The translations under genes and the position numbers were made by a program. Shown here one piece after another: positions 9,208 to 17,143 of a DNA stretch of 64,000 bases. Source of the stretch: Celeribacter baekdonensis (GTDB taxonomy: Bacteria > Pseudomonadota > Alphaproteobacteria > Rhodobacterales > Rhodobacteraceae). Under the pieces are notes generated by a model that did no database searches, was not told where the DNA came from, and saw nothing but the letters and a program-made list of their open reading frames with translations. The first letter of the stretch is position 1; each line of letters opens with the position of its first letter. The stretch is from NCBI RefSeq assembly GCF_003047105.1, contig NZ_CP028475.1:992001-1056000 (forward strand), written 5' to 3'.

Positions 9208-9696
9208 AATTGCAGCAATTGAAACTGGCTCTCATATCTCAAGCGAATAGTTCGACAACAGGTCAAACTCTGCCGGAACACAACAAAATACCGACGAGCC
9301 GATTAGTTTGGGTGGACCATTTGTACCCTCACCAGCGCACAACTCCTCGATAAAATTCTCCTGTCGGTCGAGCGCCGCCTCCCATTCCTTCGGCACCGCC
9401 GCTTCCCGCTCAAGTGTCTCGGGCTCTGGCTGCCCACGCCCGGCCGCCATCGCCATCACGCTCATGGCGCGCACCTCACGGCGCTGCGAACGACCCCGCA
9501 CAGGTGCGCGTTCGGCTGGTCTCGCCTGCTCGTCTGCGCCAGCCTCATCTCCACCATCGCCCCCCACTATTTCATTACAAGCCCCACACCCTGCACACTC
9601 GGCCGATAGGAGAATGGAGAGGTGGTCGCGGAAATTCGGATCAGCGCTTAAGCTGGATTGGACCTGTCACGCTTTCGTGCCGCCCCATGTGCTCGT
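9208..9696. other. Mosaic region without a recognisable intact gene
   Basis: About 490 bases between the oxidoreductase gene and the IS3 remnant. Open frames exist on both strands (for example 9232-9567 minus, rich in Glu/Ala/Arg), but none resembles a family I can name, and the base composition changes abruptly near 9300. The block probably consists of fragments of plasmid or island DNA. Nothing firm can be assigned. Confidence 0.4.
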
Positions 9697-10032
9697 TTAA
9701 GCCACTTTCCGTTCGAATGCGACGGGGCTTTTCCAACCCAGTGCTGAGTGGCGTCGTCGCGGATTGTAAAACCCGTTGATGTATTCAAAGATCGCCACTT
9801 CAGCTTGCCGCCGCGTTTCCCATGACTTGCGCCAGATCAGTTCGGCTTTGATGGTTTTGAAGAACGTTTCGACGGCAGCATTGTCGTAGCAATTGCCCTT
9901 GCCACTCATCGACACCTTGAAGCCATGCTGGCGCAGAAGCGTCTGATAGTCGTGTGAACAATATTGCGGCCCGCGATCCGTATGATGAATGCAGCCTTTG
10001 GGCGGCGCCCGGAAAGCTATGGCCATGTTCAA
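9697..10032 (-). pseudogene. IS3-family transposase (OrfB), C-terminal fragment
   Basis: The 111 codons encode the end of an IS3-type integrase domain: CIHHTDRGPQYCSHDYQTLL carries the second catalytic Asp and CYDNAAVETFFKTIKAEL the catalytic Glu region, followed by the typical terminus YINGFYNPRRRHSALGWKSP. The first catalytic Asp region and OrfA are missing; similarity stops upstream of codon 1, where unrelated DNA begins. The element is truncated and cannot code for an active transposase. It sits in the degraded island between the NQO gene and tRNA-Arg. Confidence 0.8.
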
Positions 10033-10271
10033 CGCTCGGATCCGCCCCCTGCTCGATCGACCAGGGGAGGCGTCCGCAAATGCGCCTAGCAGTCGTCTTG
10101 TTTGCCTGCGCGACAGGCAGCTGCCTGCGCAGTGTGTCGCGTTCTGAGCGAGGCGTAAATGGCCGTTATCGCCGATTGCCGCTGGCGCGGTGCCGCGACC
10201 TCACAGGCCGTTTTCCGCCCTTTGCACCCAGCAAAATACCCCGAACGCAGTACACGTTTGGGGTAGAGTAG
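10033..10271. other. Unassigned island DNA
   Basis: This stretch separates the IS3 remnant from the ParB-like remnant. Both strands have short open frames, but I recognise no family. It contains the small palindrome GGCAGCTGCC. It is probably junction DNA left by successive insertions and deletions. Confidence 0.35.
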
Positions 10272-10633
10272 TCATTCAGCGGCGGTGAGAATCGTGGCCT
10301 CCGGCCTGGTTTGCTCGATTTCGTCAACCTGCTCGTCGTCGGCCTCCAGGGCATCACCGCCCCCATCCGCTCCACGAAGCGGCTCTGGCATCCAGCCGCT
10401 GCCCGTCAGCAGGCGCTCGGCTTCCTGCGCCATGTCGGCCTTCTTCAGGTGCTCGATGCGCGCCGCCTCGCGCTCGCCAGCCGCCTCACGAACCGCTTCG
10501 AGGATGGGCGCCCCTCTTCGCGCATCACGGTCTCGATGATCTTGCCGGTCTCGGCCTTCGAGAAACCGCGCTTGCGAAGGAAGTCGTTGCGATCCTCGTC
10601 GCTGTGCGCCACCGGAAGCCACTCTCCCGACAC
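10272..10633 (-). pseudogene. Frameshifted remnant of a plasmid/island partition-type (ParB-like) protein
   Basis: Two overlapping minus-strand frames each carry part of one protein. One (from 10633) reads WLPVAHSDEDRNDFLRKRGF then SKAETGKIIETVMREEGRP; the other continues EAVREAAGEREAARIEHL, KKADMAQEAERLLTGSGWMP and ends TILTAAE. The second part resembles the C-terminus of ParB/RepB-like proteins of alphaproteobacterial plasmids and integrative elements. A frameshift near 10510-10525 and loss of the N-terminal half make it non-functional. The assignment rests on recalled family patterns and is moderate. Confidence 0.45.
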
Positions 10634-10733
10634 TCAACCCGTCATGAGGCCACAGGCCCAACTTTACCTCTAGAATACCACCTGAAATGGCACCTCAAGA
10701 GCGGCACATAACTTATTGATTTTGTTAAGTTAA

Positions 10734-10810
10734 TGGCGCACCCATCAGGATTCGAACCTGAGGCCTTCGCCTTCGGAGGGCGACGCTCTATCCAGCTGAG
10801 CTATGGGTGC
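10734..10810 (-). tRNA. tRNA-Arg (anticodon CCG)
   Basis: A complete cloverleaf on the minus strand, 77 nt including an encoded CCA. The acceptor stem is GCACCCA/TGGGTGC, the D-arm contains AGCTCAGCTGGATAGAGC, the anticodon stem TCGCC/GGCGA closes the loop CTCCGAA (anticodon CCG, reading CGG), and the T-arm is TCAGG-TTCGAAT-CCTGA. It lies at the edge of the degraded island, a usual position for an integration target. A partial second copy lies 131 nt upstream on the same strand. Confidence 0.95.
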
Positions 10811-10941
10811 GCAGTAGAACCGTCAGGGCCTAACTGCTTACGCGAATTCTCCAGACCTTAAATCGAAAAACGATCTCATCGGCAAGAGTTTGTTATCACG
10901 TATGTATTTTAGTCCTCTTTAACTTACAAATCCCTTGACAT

Positions 10942-10990
<49 letters not shown>

Positions 10991-11009
10991 GGGGATCGTA
11001 TAGGCGATG

Positions 11010-11044
11010 AAAAAAGGCGGCGCAATCTGTTTTCGCGCCGCCTT
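11010..11044 (-). terminator. Rho-independent terminator of the suf operon
   Basis: The minus strand carries the arms AAGGCGGCGC and GCGCCGCCTT (10 bp, loop of 11 nt) followed by a run of T. It lies 13 nt after the sufS stop and before the tRNA-Arg fragment, so the operon ends here. Confidence 0.85.
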
Positions 11045-11056
11045 GTGCAATTGAGT

Positions 11057-12274
11057 TCAGGCGAAAAACTCGTGGCACAATTCCAGTGCCTCGACCAAGC
11101 GGTCCACCTCTTCAAAACTGTTATACATGGCAAAAGACGCGCGGCAGGTGGCGGTTTGGCCAAGATGTTCCATCAGCGGCATGGCGCAATGCGACCCGGC
11201 GCGCACGGCAACACCTTTTTTGTCCAAGACGGTGGACAAATCATGGGCATGTGCGCCTTCCATTGTGAAGGAAAAGATCGCGCCTTTCCCCGGAGCTGTG
11301 CCCTGCACCGTCAGCCAATTGAGATTCTGCAACCGCTCGGCGGCATAGGCCCCCAGTTTGGCCTCATGCGCAGCGATCTTGTCCATGCCGATGGCCATCA
11401 GGTAATCCAACGCCACGCCCATGCCGATGGTTTGCACGATGCCGGGTGTGCCCGCCTCGAATTTCAGCGGCGGTTTGGCGTAGGTGATTGTGTCCTTGGT
11501 CACCGTGTCGATCATATCACCGCCGCCCATAAAGGGGCGCATTTCGGCCTGTCGCTCGGCGCGGATATAGATCGCACCCGACCCAGACGGACCGTAAAGT
11601 TTATGGCCGGTGATCGGATAAAAATCGCAACCGATGTCTTGCACATCGACAGGGCCATGCACCGCCCCCTGAGAACCGTCCACAAGTGTCGCCACACCGC
11701 GTGCGCGGGCGGCGTGACAGATGGTTTTGACATCGACGCGGGTGCCGGTGACATTGGACATTTGGGTGATGGCGATCAGTTTGGTTTTGGGACCAATGGC
11801 GTCGATCACGGCCTGCGGATCAAGACTGCCGTCCATGGCGCAATCGACCCATTTGATCACCACGCCCATGCGGTCGCGCAGGAAATGCCACGGCACGATA
11901 TTGGCGTGATGTTCGAGCACCGAAAGGATGATTTCATCGCCGGGTTTGAGCATCTCAGCGCCCCAAGCGTATGAGACCAGATTGATCCCCTCGGTGGTGC
12001 CAGAGGTAAAGACAATCTCATCCTCCGACCCCGCATTCAGAAAGGTCTGAACAATCCCACGCACGCTTTCATAGCGCTCCGTCGACAGATTAGAAAGAAA
12101 GTGCAACCCCCTGTGAACGTTGGAATATTCCTCCGCGTAGGCGCGCGTGATCGCATCAATCACCACCTGTGGCTTTTGCGCCGAAGCGCCATTGTCGAGA
12201 TAGGTCAAAGGCGCGCCATTGACCGTTCGGGACAGGATCGGAAAGTCGCGACGGATCGCCTCTACATCATACAT
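11057..12274 (-). CDS. sufS: SufS-type cysteine desulfurase (group II)
   Basis: A 405-residue PLP enzyme. The PLP lysine is in TGHKLYGPSG, and the catalytic cysteine in RAGSHCAMPL, the group II pattern of SufS (the HCA motif without the long loop of IscS). It removes sulfur from cysteine as a persulfide for SufBCD cluster assembly in the cytoplasm. It is the last gene of the operon and overlaps the YIP1-like gene by 8 nt. No SufE or SufU partner is seen in the window, so the sulfur relay partner must be encoded elsewhere. Confidence 0.93.
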   Translation of the reverse strand: MYDVEAIRRDFPILSRTVNGAPLTYLDNGASAQKPQVVIDAITRAYAEEYSNVHRGLHFLSNLSTERYESVRGIVQTFLNAGSEDEIVFTSGTTEGINLVSYAWGAEMLKPGDEIILSVLEHHANIVPWHFLRDRMGVVIKWVDCAMDGSLDPQAVIDAIGPKTKLIAITQMSNVTGTRVDVKTICHAARARGVATLVDGSQGAVHGPVDVQDIGCDFYPITGHKLYGPSGSGAIYIRAERQAEMRPFMGGGDMIDTVTKDTITYAKPPLKFEAGTPGIVQTIGMGVALDYLMAIGMDKIAAHEAKLGAYAAERLQNLNWLTVQGTAPGKGAIFSFTMEGAHAHDLSTVLDKKGVAVRAGSHCAMPLMEHLGQTATCRASFAMYNSFEEVDRLVEALELCHEFFA

Positions 12275-12764
12275 CTTTTGTCTCTTTCGAAAAGGCGACC
12301 TCAGACAGGCCCATGCCCCAGAAATACATCAGCGCCGCCAACGCAATCACACCGACCAAACTGGTCGCCGCCCCCGGCCCAACAAACCCCGCCGTCAGCC
12401 CCCACAGAAGCCATAGCGGCGCGGCACAGAGCAGCCCCCAAAACACCGCCATGCGGGTCTCATAGCCCGTGGCGGTGCCGCCCAAAAGCGAGAGGACAAA
12501 GCGGATCAGGCCGGCAATGACGTAAAACACCAATGGCATGATAAAGAGCCACCCCAACAGCGTGGCCCCCAACAGCATTTGCACCTCTTGGCCGGTCTCA
12601 AAGGCCACGCGCGACAGGCGCGGCCATTGGGCGACAAAGACCAGACCACAGGCGATCATGAGCGTGACCAAAGCCCCGCCTTCATTTTCGCCTTGGCCCA
12701 ACCTATGACGCAGCACAGCCCGAGGGGCGCGATAGCTACGAGCCATATCGGTGACGACACCCAT
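12267..12764 (-). CDS. YIP1-family inner-membrane protein
   Basis: A 165-residue protein with about four hydrophobic segments (LVTLMIACGLVFVAQW, MLLGATLLGWLFIMPLVFYV, MAVFWGLLCAAPLWLLWGL, LVGVIALAALMYFWGMGL), consistent with the YIP1 fold described in proteobacterial suf loci. It sits between sufD (3-nt gap) and sufS (8-nt overlap), so it is transcribed with Fe-S assembly genes. Its role there is unknown; membrane anchoring or trafficking would be speculation. Confidence 0.7.
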   Translation of the reverse strand: MGVVTDMARSYRAPRAVLRHRLGQGENEGGALVTLMIACGLVFVAQWPRLSRVAFETGQEVQMLLGATLLGWLFIMPLVFYVIAGLIRFVLSLLGGTATGYETRMAVFWGLLCAAPLWLLWGLTAGFVGPGAATSLVGVIALAALMYFWGMGLSEVAFSKETKDV

Positions 12765-12767
12765 GGG

Positions 12768-14063
12768 TTAGCCCCGACGCCGGGCAAGCCAGCCCTCAAG
12801 ACGCTCAAGAATATCGGCGCTGATCGCTTCATCCTCGATCTCGTCGATCGCTTCGGCCAAAAATGCCAGCGTCAAAAGATCGGTGGCCTCGGCATGAGGA
12901 ACGCCGCGCGATTGCAGGTAAAACAGCGCATCCTCATTGATCGCGCCCACGGTCGAGCCATGCGAACAAGCCACATCATCGGCGTAAATCTCAAGCTCAG
13001 GCTTAGCCAAAAACTGGCTGTCCTCATCAAGCAAAAGCCCCTGAGAGATTTGATAACCATCCGTTTTTTGCGCCGCTTGTTTGACCAAAATCTTGCCTTG
13101 GAACACGCCTTTGGCACCGTTGCGCAGCACCTTTTTAAACACCTGACGCGATTCACAACGCAGGCCCGCGTGGGTGATGAACACGGTGTCATCATGCAAG
13201 AAATCGCCATCCCCCATCGCGGCACCCGCGACATGGGCCACAGAGTCGTCGCCGGAGATGTCGATGAAGACCTCGTTGCGGGTCAACACGCCATTGGCGG
13301 TCATGGTAAAGGATTTAAACGCCGCATCGGAGCCGACAGAGGCAAACAAATGGGTCACAGCCCGGCGTTCATGGTCACGACCTTGAGCGCGGACATGATG
13401 GAAGCGCGCGCCATCGGCGACCTCGATTTCCATCACTTTGTTGAACCGTGCCGCCGCCGGACCGTTTTCCAACAGCGTCAGCTCCGCACCCGCATCGAGT
13501 TTGATCACATGGTGCAGGATCGCGTCCGAGCTCTCATCTTTGTGCAGATAGATCAGCGACACCGGACGGCTCACCGGCCCTGTGGCGCGGATCACCACGC
13601 CATCGGTGGCAAAGGCGGTGTTGAGCGTGGCCAGCGGCCGATCAACCGGATCTTGGGCGCGTTTTTCAAGAGCGCCATAGGCATCTTTGACCCAATGAAT
13701 GTCGCTGCCGAGCGCATCGGTCAATCGCATGACCTCAAGGTTCTCGCCTTCAAGCGCATCGGAGGCGGCTGCGTCAAACACACCATCGACAAAGACCAGT
13801 TTCAACCGATCAAGCGCGGAGAAAATCGGCGTGTCATCGGAGTGGAACACCGCCGCTTGGGTCGGAGTTTCCGCCGTCAGACTGTCGGGTTTGGTCCAGC
13901 GCCAATATTCATCGCGCCCCTGCGGCAAGCCGATGGAGAGCAAGCGGTTCAAAGCGTCCTGACGCAGGTCATTGGCCCATGCCGCGCCCTGCGGCATCAC
14001 CATGCCCAAAACCCGCTCGGCCGTGGCGTCGAGTTTGCGTTGTTTCATCTCAAAGCGTGTCAT
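12768..14063 (-). CDS. sufD: Fe-S cluster assembly scaffold protein SufD
   Basis: A 431-residue protein with the SufB/SufD beta-helix core in the C-terminal half (RNEVFIDISGDDSVAHVAGA, KQAAQKTDGYQISQGLLL, and the conserved DDVACSHGSTVGAINEDALF). The N-terminal half is more divergent, as usual for SufD. With SufB and SufC it forms the SufBC2D scaffold on which clusters are built. The start overlaps the sufC stop by 1 nt, indicating coupled translation. Confidence 0.92.
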   Translation of the reverse strand: MTRFEMKQRKLDATAERVLGMVMPQGAAWANDLRQDALNRLLSIGLPQGRDEYWRWTKPDSLTAETPTQAAVFHSDDTPIFSALDRLKLVFVDGVFDAAASDALEGENLEVMRLTDALGSDIHWVKDAYGALEKRAQDPVDRPLATLNTAFATDGVVIRATGPVSRPVSLIYLHKDESSDAILHHVIKLDAGAELTLLENGPAAARFNKVMEIEVADGARFHHVRAQGRDHERRAVTHLFASVGSDAAFKSFTMTANGVLTRNEVFIDISGDDSVAHVAGAAMGDGDFLHDDTVFITHAGLRCESRQVFKKVLRNGAKGVFQGKILVKQAAQKTDGYQISQGLLLDEDSQFLAKPELEIYADDVACSHGSTVGAINEDALFYLQSRGVPHAEATDLLTLAFLAEAIDEIEDEAISADILERLEGWLARRRG

Positions 14064-14824
14064 CAGGCTTGCTCCTGCTCCGCCAACAAATCGGCATAGC
14101 CATTGTGTTCGACCTCAAGCGCCAATTCCGGCCCGCCGGATTTGATGATGCGGCCTGCGGACATGATGTGAACGACATCGGGTTTGATGTGGTCCAAAAG
14201 GCGTTGATAGTGCGTGATCACGACAAAGGAGCGTTTGCCGTCGCGCAACGCGTTGACGCCCTCGGAGACCAATTTCATCGCATCCACGTCGAGACCGGAA
14301 TCGGTTTCGTCCAAGATGCAAAGTTTCGGTTCAAGCATCGCCATCTGAAGGATTTCATTGCGCTTTTTCTCACCGCCCGAAAAGCCGACATTGACCGGAC
14401 GTTTCAACATATCGGCGTCGATTTTCAACGACTTGGCCTTTTCGCGCACGACTTTGAGAAACTCGGTGGCGGACAATTCGTCTTCGCCGCGGGCTTTGCG
14501 TTGGGCGTTTACGGCGGTGCGCAGGAAGGTCATATTGCCCACGCCCGGAATTTCGACCGGGTATTGGAAGGCCAAAAACAGACCCGCCGCCGCGCGTTCC
14601 TCCGGCTCCATATCCAACAGGTTTTGCCCGTTCAAAAGCGCCTCACCGTCGGTGACCTCATAGCCATCGCGGCCCGCAAGCACATAAGAGGTGGTCGATT
14701 TGCCCGATCCGTTCGGGCCCATGATCGCGTGCACTTCGCCTTCGCCGACGGTCAGGTTGACGCCTTTGAGAATCTGCTTGTCTTCTTCTTCAAGTTTGAC
14801 GTGGAGGTTTTTGATTTCCAACAT
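14063..14824 (-). CDS. sufC: Fe-S cluster assembly ATPase SufC
   Basis: A 253-residue ABC-type ATPase with Walker A GPNGSGKST, the SufC signature FSGGEKKRNEILQMA, Walker B CILDETDSGLD and a late histidine in VITHYQRLL. The signature and the Glu-Thr-Asp of Walker B are typical of SufC rather than of transporters. It powers conformational changes of SufBC2D. It lies directly upstream of sufD; the gap to the next upstream gene (14825-14964) holds no further reading frame I would accept. Confidence 0.95.
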   Translation of the reverse strand: MLEIKNLHVKLEEEDKQILKGVNLTVGEGEVHAIMGPNGSGKSTTSYVLAGRDGYEVTDGEALLNGQNLLDMEPEERAAAGLFLAFQYPVEIPGVGNMTFLRTAVNAQRKARGEDELSATEFLKVVREKAKSLKIDADMLKRPVNVGFSGGEKKRNEILQMAMLEPKLCILDETDSGLDVDAMKLVSEGVNALRDGKRSFVVITHYQRLLDHIKPDVVHIMSAGRIIKSGGPELALEVEHNGYADLLAEQEQA

Positions 14825-14964
14825 TTTATTGTCCTTTCACGAGGAATGGCCCGCGCGCGGCAGAACCGCGGCAGACACCAGTGTTTTATATGTGCGTTGT
14901 TGTGGTTTACCCCCCGATCGCACTGCACCAGAGCAGGCTTTGGGGTGGAATTGAGAGGCGGATT

Positions 14965-15234
14965 TTACAGGCCGACGTAGCGCAGATAGAGCAGCAACAA
15001 CAGCCCGAGCGCCGTGGTCTGCATCACGCCGGATTTGAGCCCCGCACGCATCAAAACGCGCGCCGAGGGACGATCTGGGTCTTGCGGTCTCAGATGGGTG
15101 ACGCCGGACACTTTCTTGCCCCGTGGCGTGTCCGCGTCCTGGAGACCGGTGTAGACCGTCGAAAACGTGTTGGGTCCGCCCCGTTCGATCCGATTGATCC
15201 GCGTGGCGAATTGCGCGTGCTGTGCATGCTGCAT
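14965..15234 (-). CDS. Small single-span membrane protein of the suf operon, unknown function
   Basis: An 89-residue protein with a basic soluble part and one C-terminal hydrophobic helix (GVMQTTALGLLLLLYLRYVG). Its N-terminus (QHAQFATRINRIERG) shares the spacing Q-H-x-x-F-x-x-R-h-x-R-h-x-R with the start of the protein encoded just upstream (QHQEFLNRLGRVARA), which suggests the two contain a common short motif. It lies in the same direction between sufB and sufC. I do not recognise a named family. Confidence 0.6.
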   Translation of the reverse strand: MQHAQHAQFATRINRIERGGPNTFSTVYTGLQDADTPRGKKVSGVTHLRPQDPDRPSARVLMRAGLKSGVMQTTALGLLLLLYLRYVGL

Positions 15235-15387
15235 CTGATCCCTGCCCTTTTTTGTCTGACTGCTTTTTATATGTGTCAGTTTGGTTCGGGAATTGGATCA
15301 GATCATGGCAATCCTGCGGTGATCTTGCGCCTTTTGAGACTGACGCCGGGTCACCTTGACGGGGGGCTCTGCGACGGGGTTCCCCGA

Positions 15388-15954
15388 CTAGATTTTGTAG
15401 CTTTGTCCACGGAAATTGAGCGTGCCGGGTTCGGTCGTTTGCATCACATGCTCGACCCATTGGGGTGAGAACAGCCGCCCAAACGTGTCCGGCATGTGAT
15501 GGACGACATTGTGCATTGTCACCATCGCCAAAAGAATGCCGGCAAACTGTGCGCCCATCCGTTTGACCGCCGACAAAGACACCGCCTCGCGCAGAACAAA
15601 GGCGATCACGATGGCGAAAATCACGTCGAGCGCCAGATCGAAATCCGCATTGGGGATCACTGTGCCGGAGATTTGGCCGGAGATTTGATAACGCAAAGCC
15701 CGCGCGATCACCGCCGCCATTCCGCCCATGCCAAAGGCGATCACATAGGACATCACTTGCGTCGCCATCAGCTGTGGCTCGCTCATCGGACGACCATGAA
15801 CGCCCTGACTTTTGTGGCGCTGAAGCATCTGCGCCAGGCGGTGATTGCGGCCAACATTTTGCGATTGCGCAGGCCCGATCATACTCACCCCGTTTTGTGG
15901 CGCACGTGCGACGCGCCCCAAACGATTGAGAAATTCCTGATGCTGATACGTCAT
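15388..15954 (-). CDS. Hypothetical membrane protein of the suf operon
   Basis: A 188-residue protein starting MTYQHQEFLNRLGRVARAPQ. The N-terminal 60 residues are polar and basic; two or three hydrophobic helices follow (MSYVIAFGMGGMAAVIARAL, ALDVIFAIVIAFVLREAV, AGILLAMVTMHNVVHH). ATG 15954 is used because the upstream TTG at 15960 is weak. It is co-directional with sufB and sufC and shares an N-terminal motif with the next small gene. No family is recognised. Membrane association is clear; function is not. Confidence 0.65.
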   Translation of the reverse strand: MTYQHQEFLNRLGRVARAPQNGVSMIGPAQSQNVGRNHRLAQMLQRHKSQGVHGRPMSEPQLMATQVMSYVIAFGMGGMAAVIARALRYQISGQISGTVIPNADFDLALDVIFAIVIAFVLREAVSLSAVKRMGAQFAGILLAMVTMHNVVHHMPDTFGRLFSPQWVEHVMQTTEPGTLNFRGQSYKI

Positions 15955-16077
15955 AACCAAACCCTTCGAAACACTGAGTAAGCATTTCGTTTACCATCTG
16001 AAAATGGCAAAAATCGGGCGGTTTGAGCGAAAAACGCCCGGCGTGATGATCAAACCTATGAAGATCAAAGGCGCACA

Positions 16078-16695
16078 TCACAGTTTCACCTGAAAGGTTT
16101 TCAGCAGGGTATAAAGCTGATCGGCGGGCAACGTGTTGATCGGCTCAAGATCAAACTGCGCCATGCGGCCATGCAGGGCTGTGATCGAGGCAAACTCCAG
16201 AATGGCGCTGTATTTCTCTTCGCGCCCGACATAATCGTCCAAAAGCACGGTGGTCGGTTTTTGGATCGCGCACAACGTGGCCAAGAAACACCCGGCCCGG
16301 AACCGACCGTCGATCAGCACCAAATCCGGCGCAATCAAATCGTCGCGCTGCCACACGCCAAAGCAATAATCCGGGTAGCGGTGCCATTTGGCGTTGTTTT
16401 TCGGCCAGCTCCAATCGCCGGTGGGACCGATGTCGGCATAGATCAAATTCAGCTCAGCCTTGGGCGGATGCGCCGCAAAATGCGCCTGCATCGCGTCGTG
16501 CCACTCCTTTGACCCCTCGACTGAATAGATCACCTTGCCCGTTTGTGCCGCCCCATAAGCGGTGGAGCCGCCGGACCCGTATTCAAGGATCACGCCCGCC
16601 TGGTCATATTGCCCACAGACAAAACTCATGACCTCCAAGGGGAAGGTCAGCTCTGGCCCTTTTGGGTCAAATGTATATGTCGGCGTGGTGCTCAT
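16078..16695 (-). CDS. Hypothetical protein with SAM-methyltransferase-like Rossmann motif
   Basis: A 205-residue soluble protein. An early glycine-rich loop, ILEYGSGGSTAYGA (about residues 36-49), resembles motif I of class I methyltransferases, followed by a VEGS segment where an acidic SAM-binding residue is expected, and PDLVLIDGRFRAGCFL, like the FkbM/O-methyltransferase-type D-G motif. The start lies 1 nt beyond the stop of the small membrane gene upstream. It is embedded in the suf operon but need not act in Fe-S assembly. The substrate is unknown. Confidence 0.6.
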   Translation of the reverse strand: MSTTPTYTFDPKGPELTFPLEVMSFVCGQYDQAGVILEYGSGGSTAYGAAQTGKVIYSVEGSKEWHDAMQAHFAAHPPKAELNLIYADIGPTGDWSWPKNNAKWHRYPDYCFGVWQRDDLIAPDLVLIDGRFRAGCFLATLCAIQKPTTVLLDDYVGREEKYSAILEFASITALHGRMAQFDLEPINTLPADQLYTLLKTFQVKL

Positions 16696-16696
16696 C

Positions 16697-16909
16697 TCAG
16701 CCCTTAAACGTGATCAAACGGATCAGTGTCATCGCCGCAAAGGCCAGCATCGAGGCGAGAAAGGCCGTGGCATAAACGCTGTCTTTATAAAGCCCCTTTT
16801 TGCCCGAACGTTTGGCGCGCACAGACAGGCCGATGATCGCCCCAATAAAAACACCGACGGCGACGCCGAGGCTTTGCTTGGCAAAGAGGGGAAGAAGTTC
16901 AAGATGCAT
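16697..16909 (-). CDS. Small two-span membrane protein, unknown function
   Basis: A 70-residue protein with two hydrophobic helices (SLGVAVGVFIGAIIGLSV and YATAFLASMLAFAAMTLI) separated by a basic loop (RAKRSGKKG). The stop is 1 nt from the next start, and the gene is co-directional with sufB, so it looks like a genuine operon member. No named family is recognised. Confidence 0.6.
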   Translation of the reverse strand: MHLELLPLFAKQSLGVAVGVFIGAIIGLSVRAKRSGKKGLYKDSVYATAFLASMLAFAAMTLIRLITFKG

Positions 16910-16960
16910 ATCGCGTCCAATTCGAGAGTTCGGGGATCCGTTGAGGCAGGCGGGGCGGCG

Positions 16961-17143
16961 TCATTTCTGGGACCGTTTCGCAAGGATCAGGCCAATGACC
17001 CGTCCGATGCCCCAATAGACGGCGGCAAAAAACACCATCGGCGTGAGAATTTCGGCGCGCGGCCAATCGAACACCAACACCATGCCAAGACCCCAAAGGA
17101 CCGTGGCAATCAGCGTTTGAATCAGAAGCCCGCGCGTGCTCAT
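16961..17143 (-). CDS. Small two-span membrane protein, unknown function
   Basis: A 60-residue protein with two hydrophobic helices (LLIQTLIATVLWGLGMVLVF and ILTPMVFFAAVYWGIGRVIG) and a basic tail AKRSQK. The start codon overlaps the sufB stop (TGATG), which supports translation from the same message. No named family is recognised. Together with the 70-residue neighbour it forms a pair of mini membrane proteins within the suf operon. Confidence 0.65.
   Translation of the reverse strand: MSTRGLLIQTLIATVLWGLGMVLVFDWPRAEILTPMVFFAAVYWGIGRVIGLILAKRSQK

Noticed and set aside
9308..9700. 130-codon plus frame near the IS3 remnant
   Set aside because: Low-complexity Ser/Pro/Arg composition typical of shadow frames in G+C-rich DNA; not a supported gene.
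12579..14099. 506-codon plus-strand frame opposite sufD
   Set aside because: Antisense shadow; residue composition (His/Arg-rich) is typical of shadows and sufD is clear.
14837..16081. 414-codon minus frame spanning two small suf-operon genes
   Set aside because: It covers two better candidates with sensible membrane segments and has shadow-like composition.
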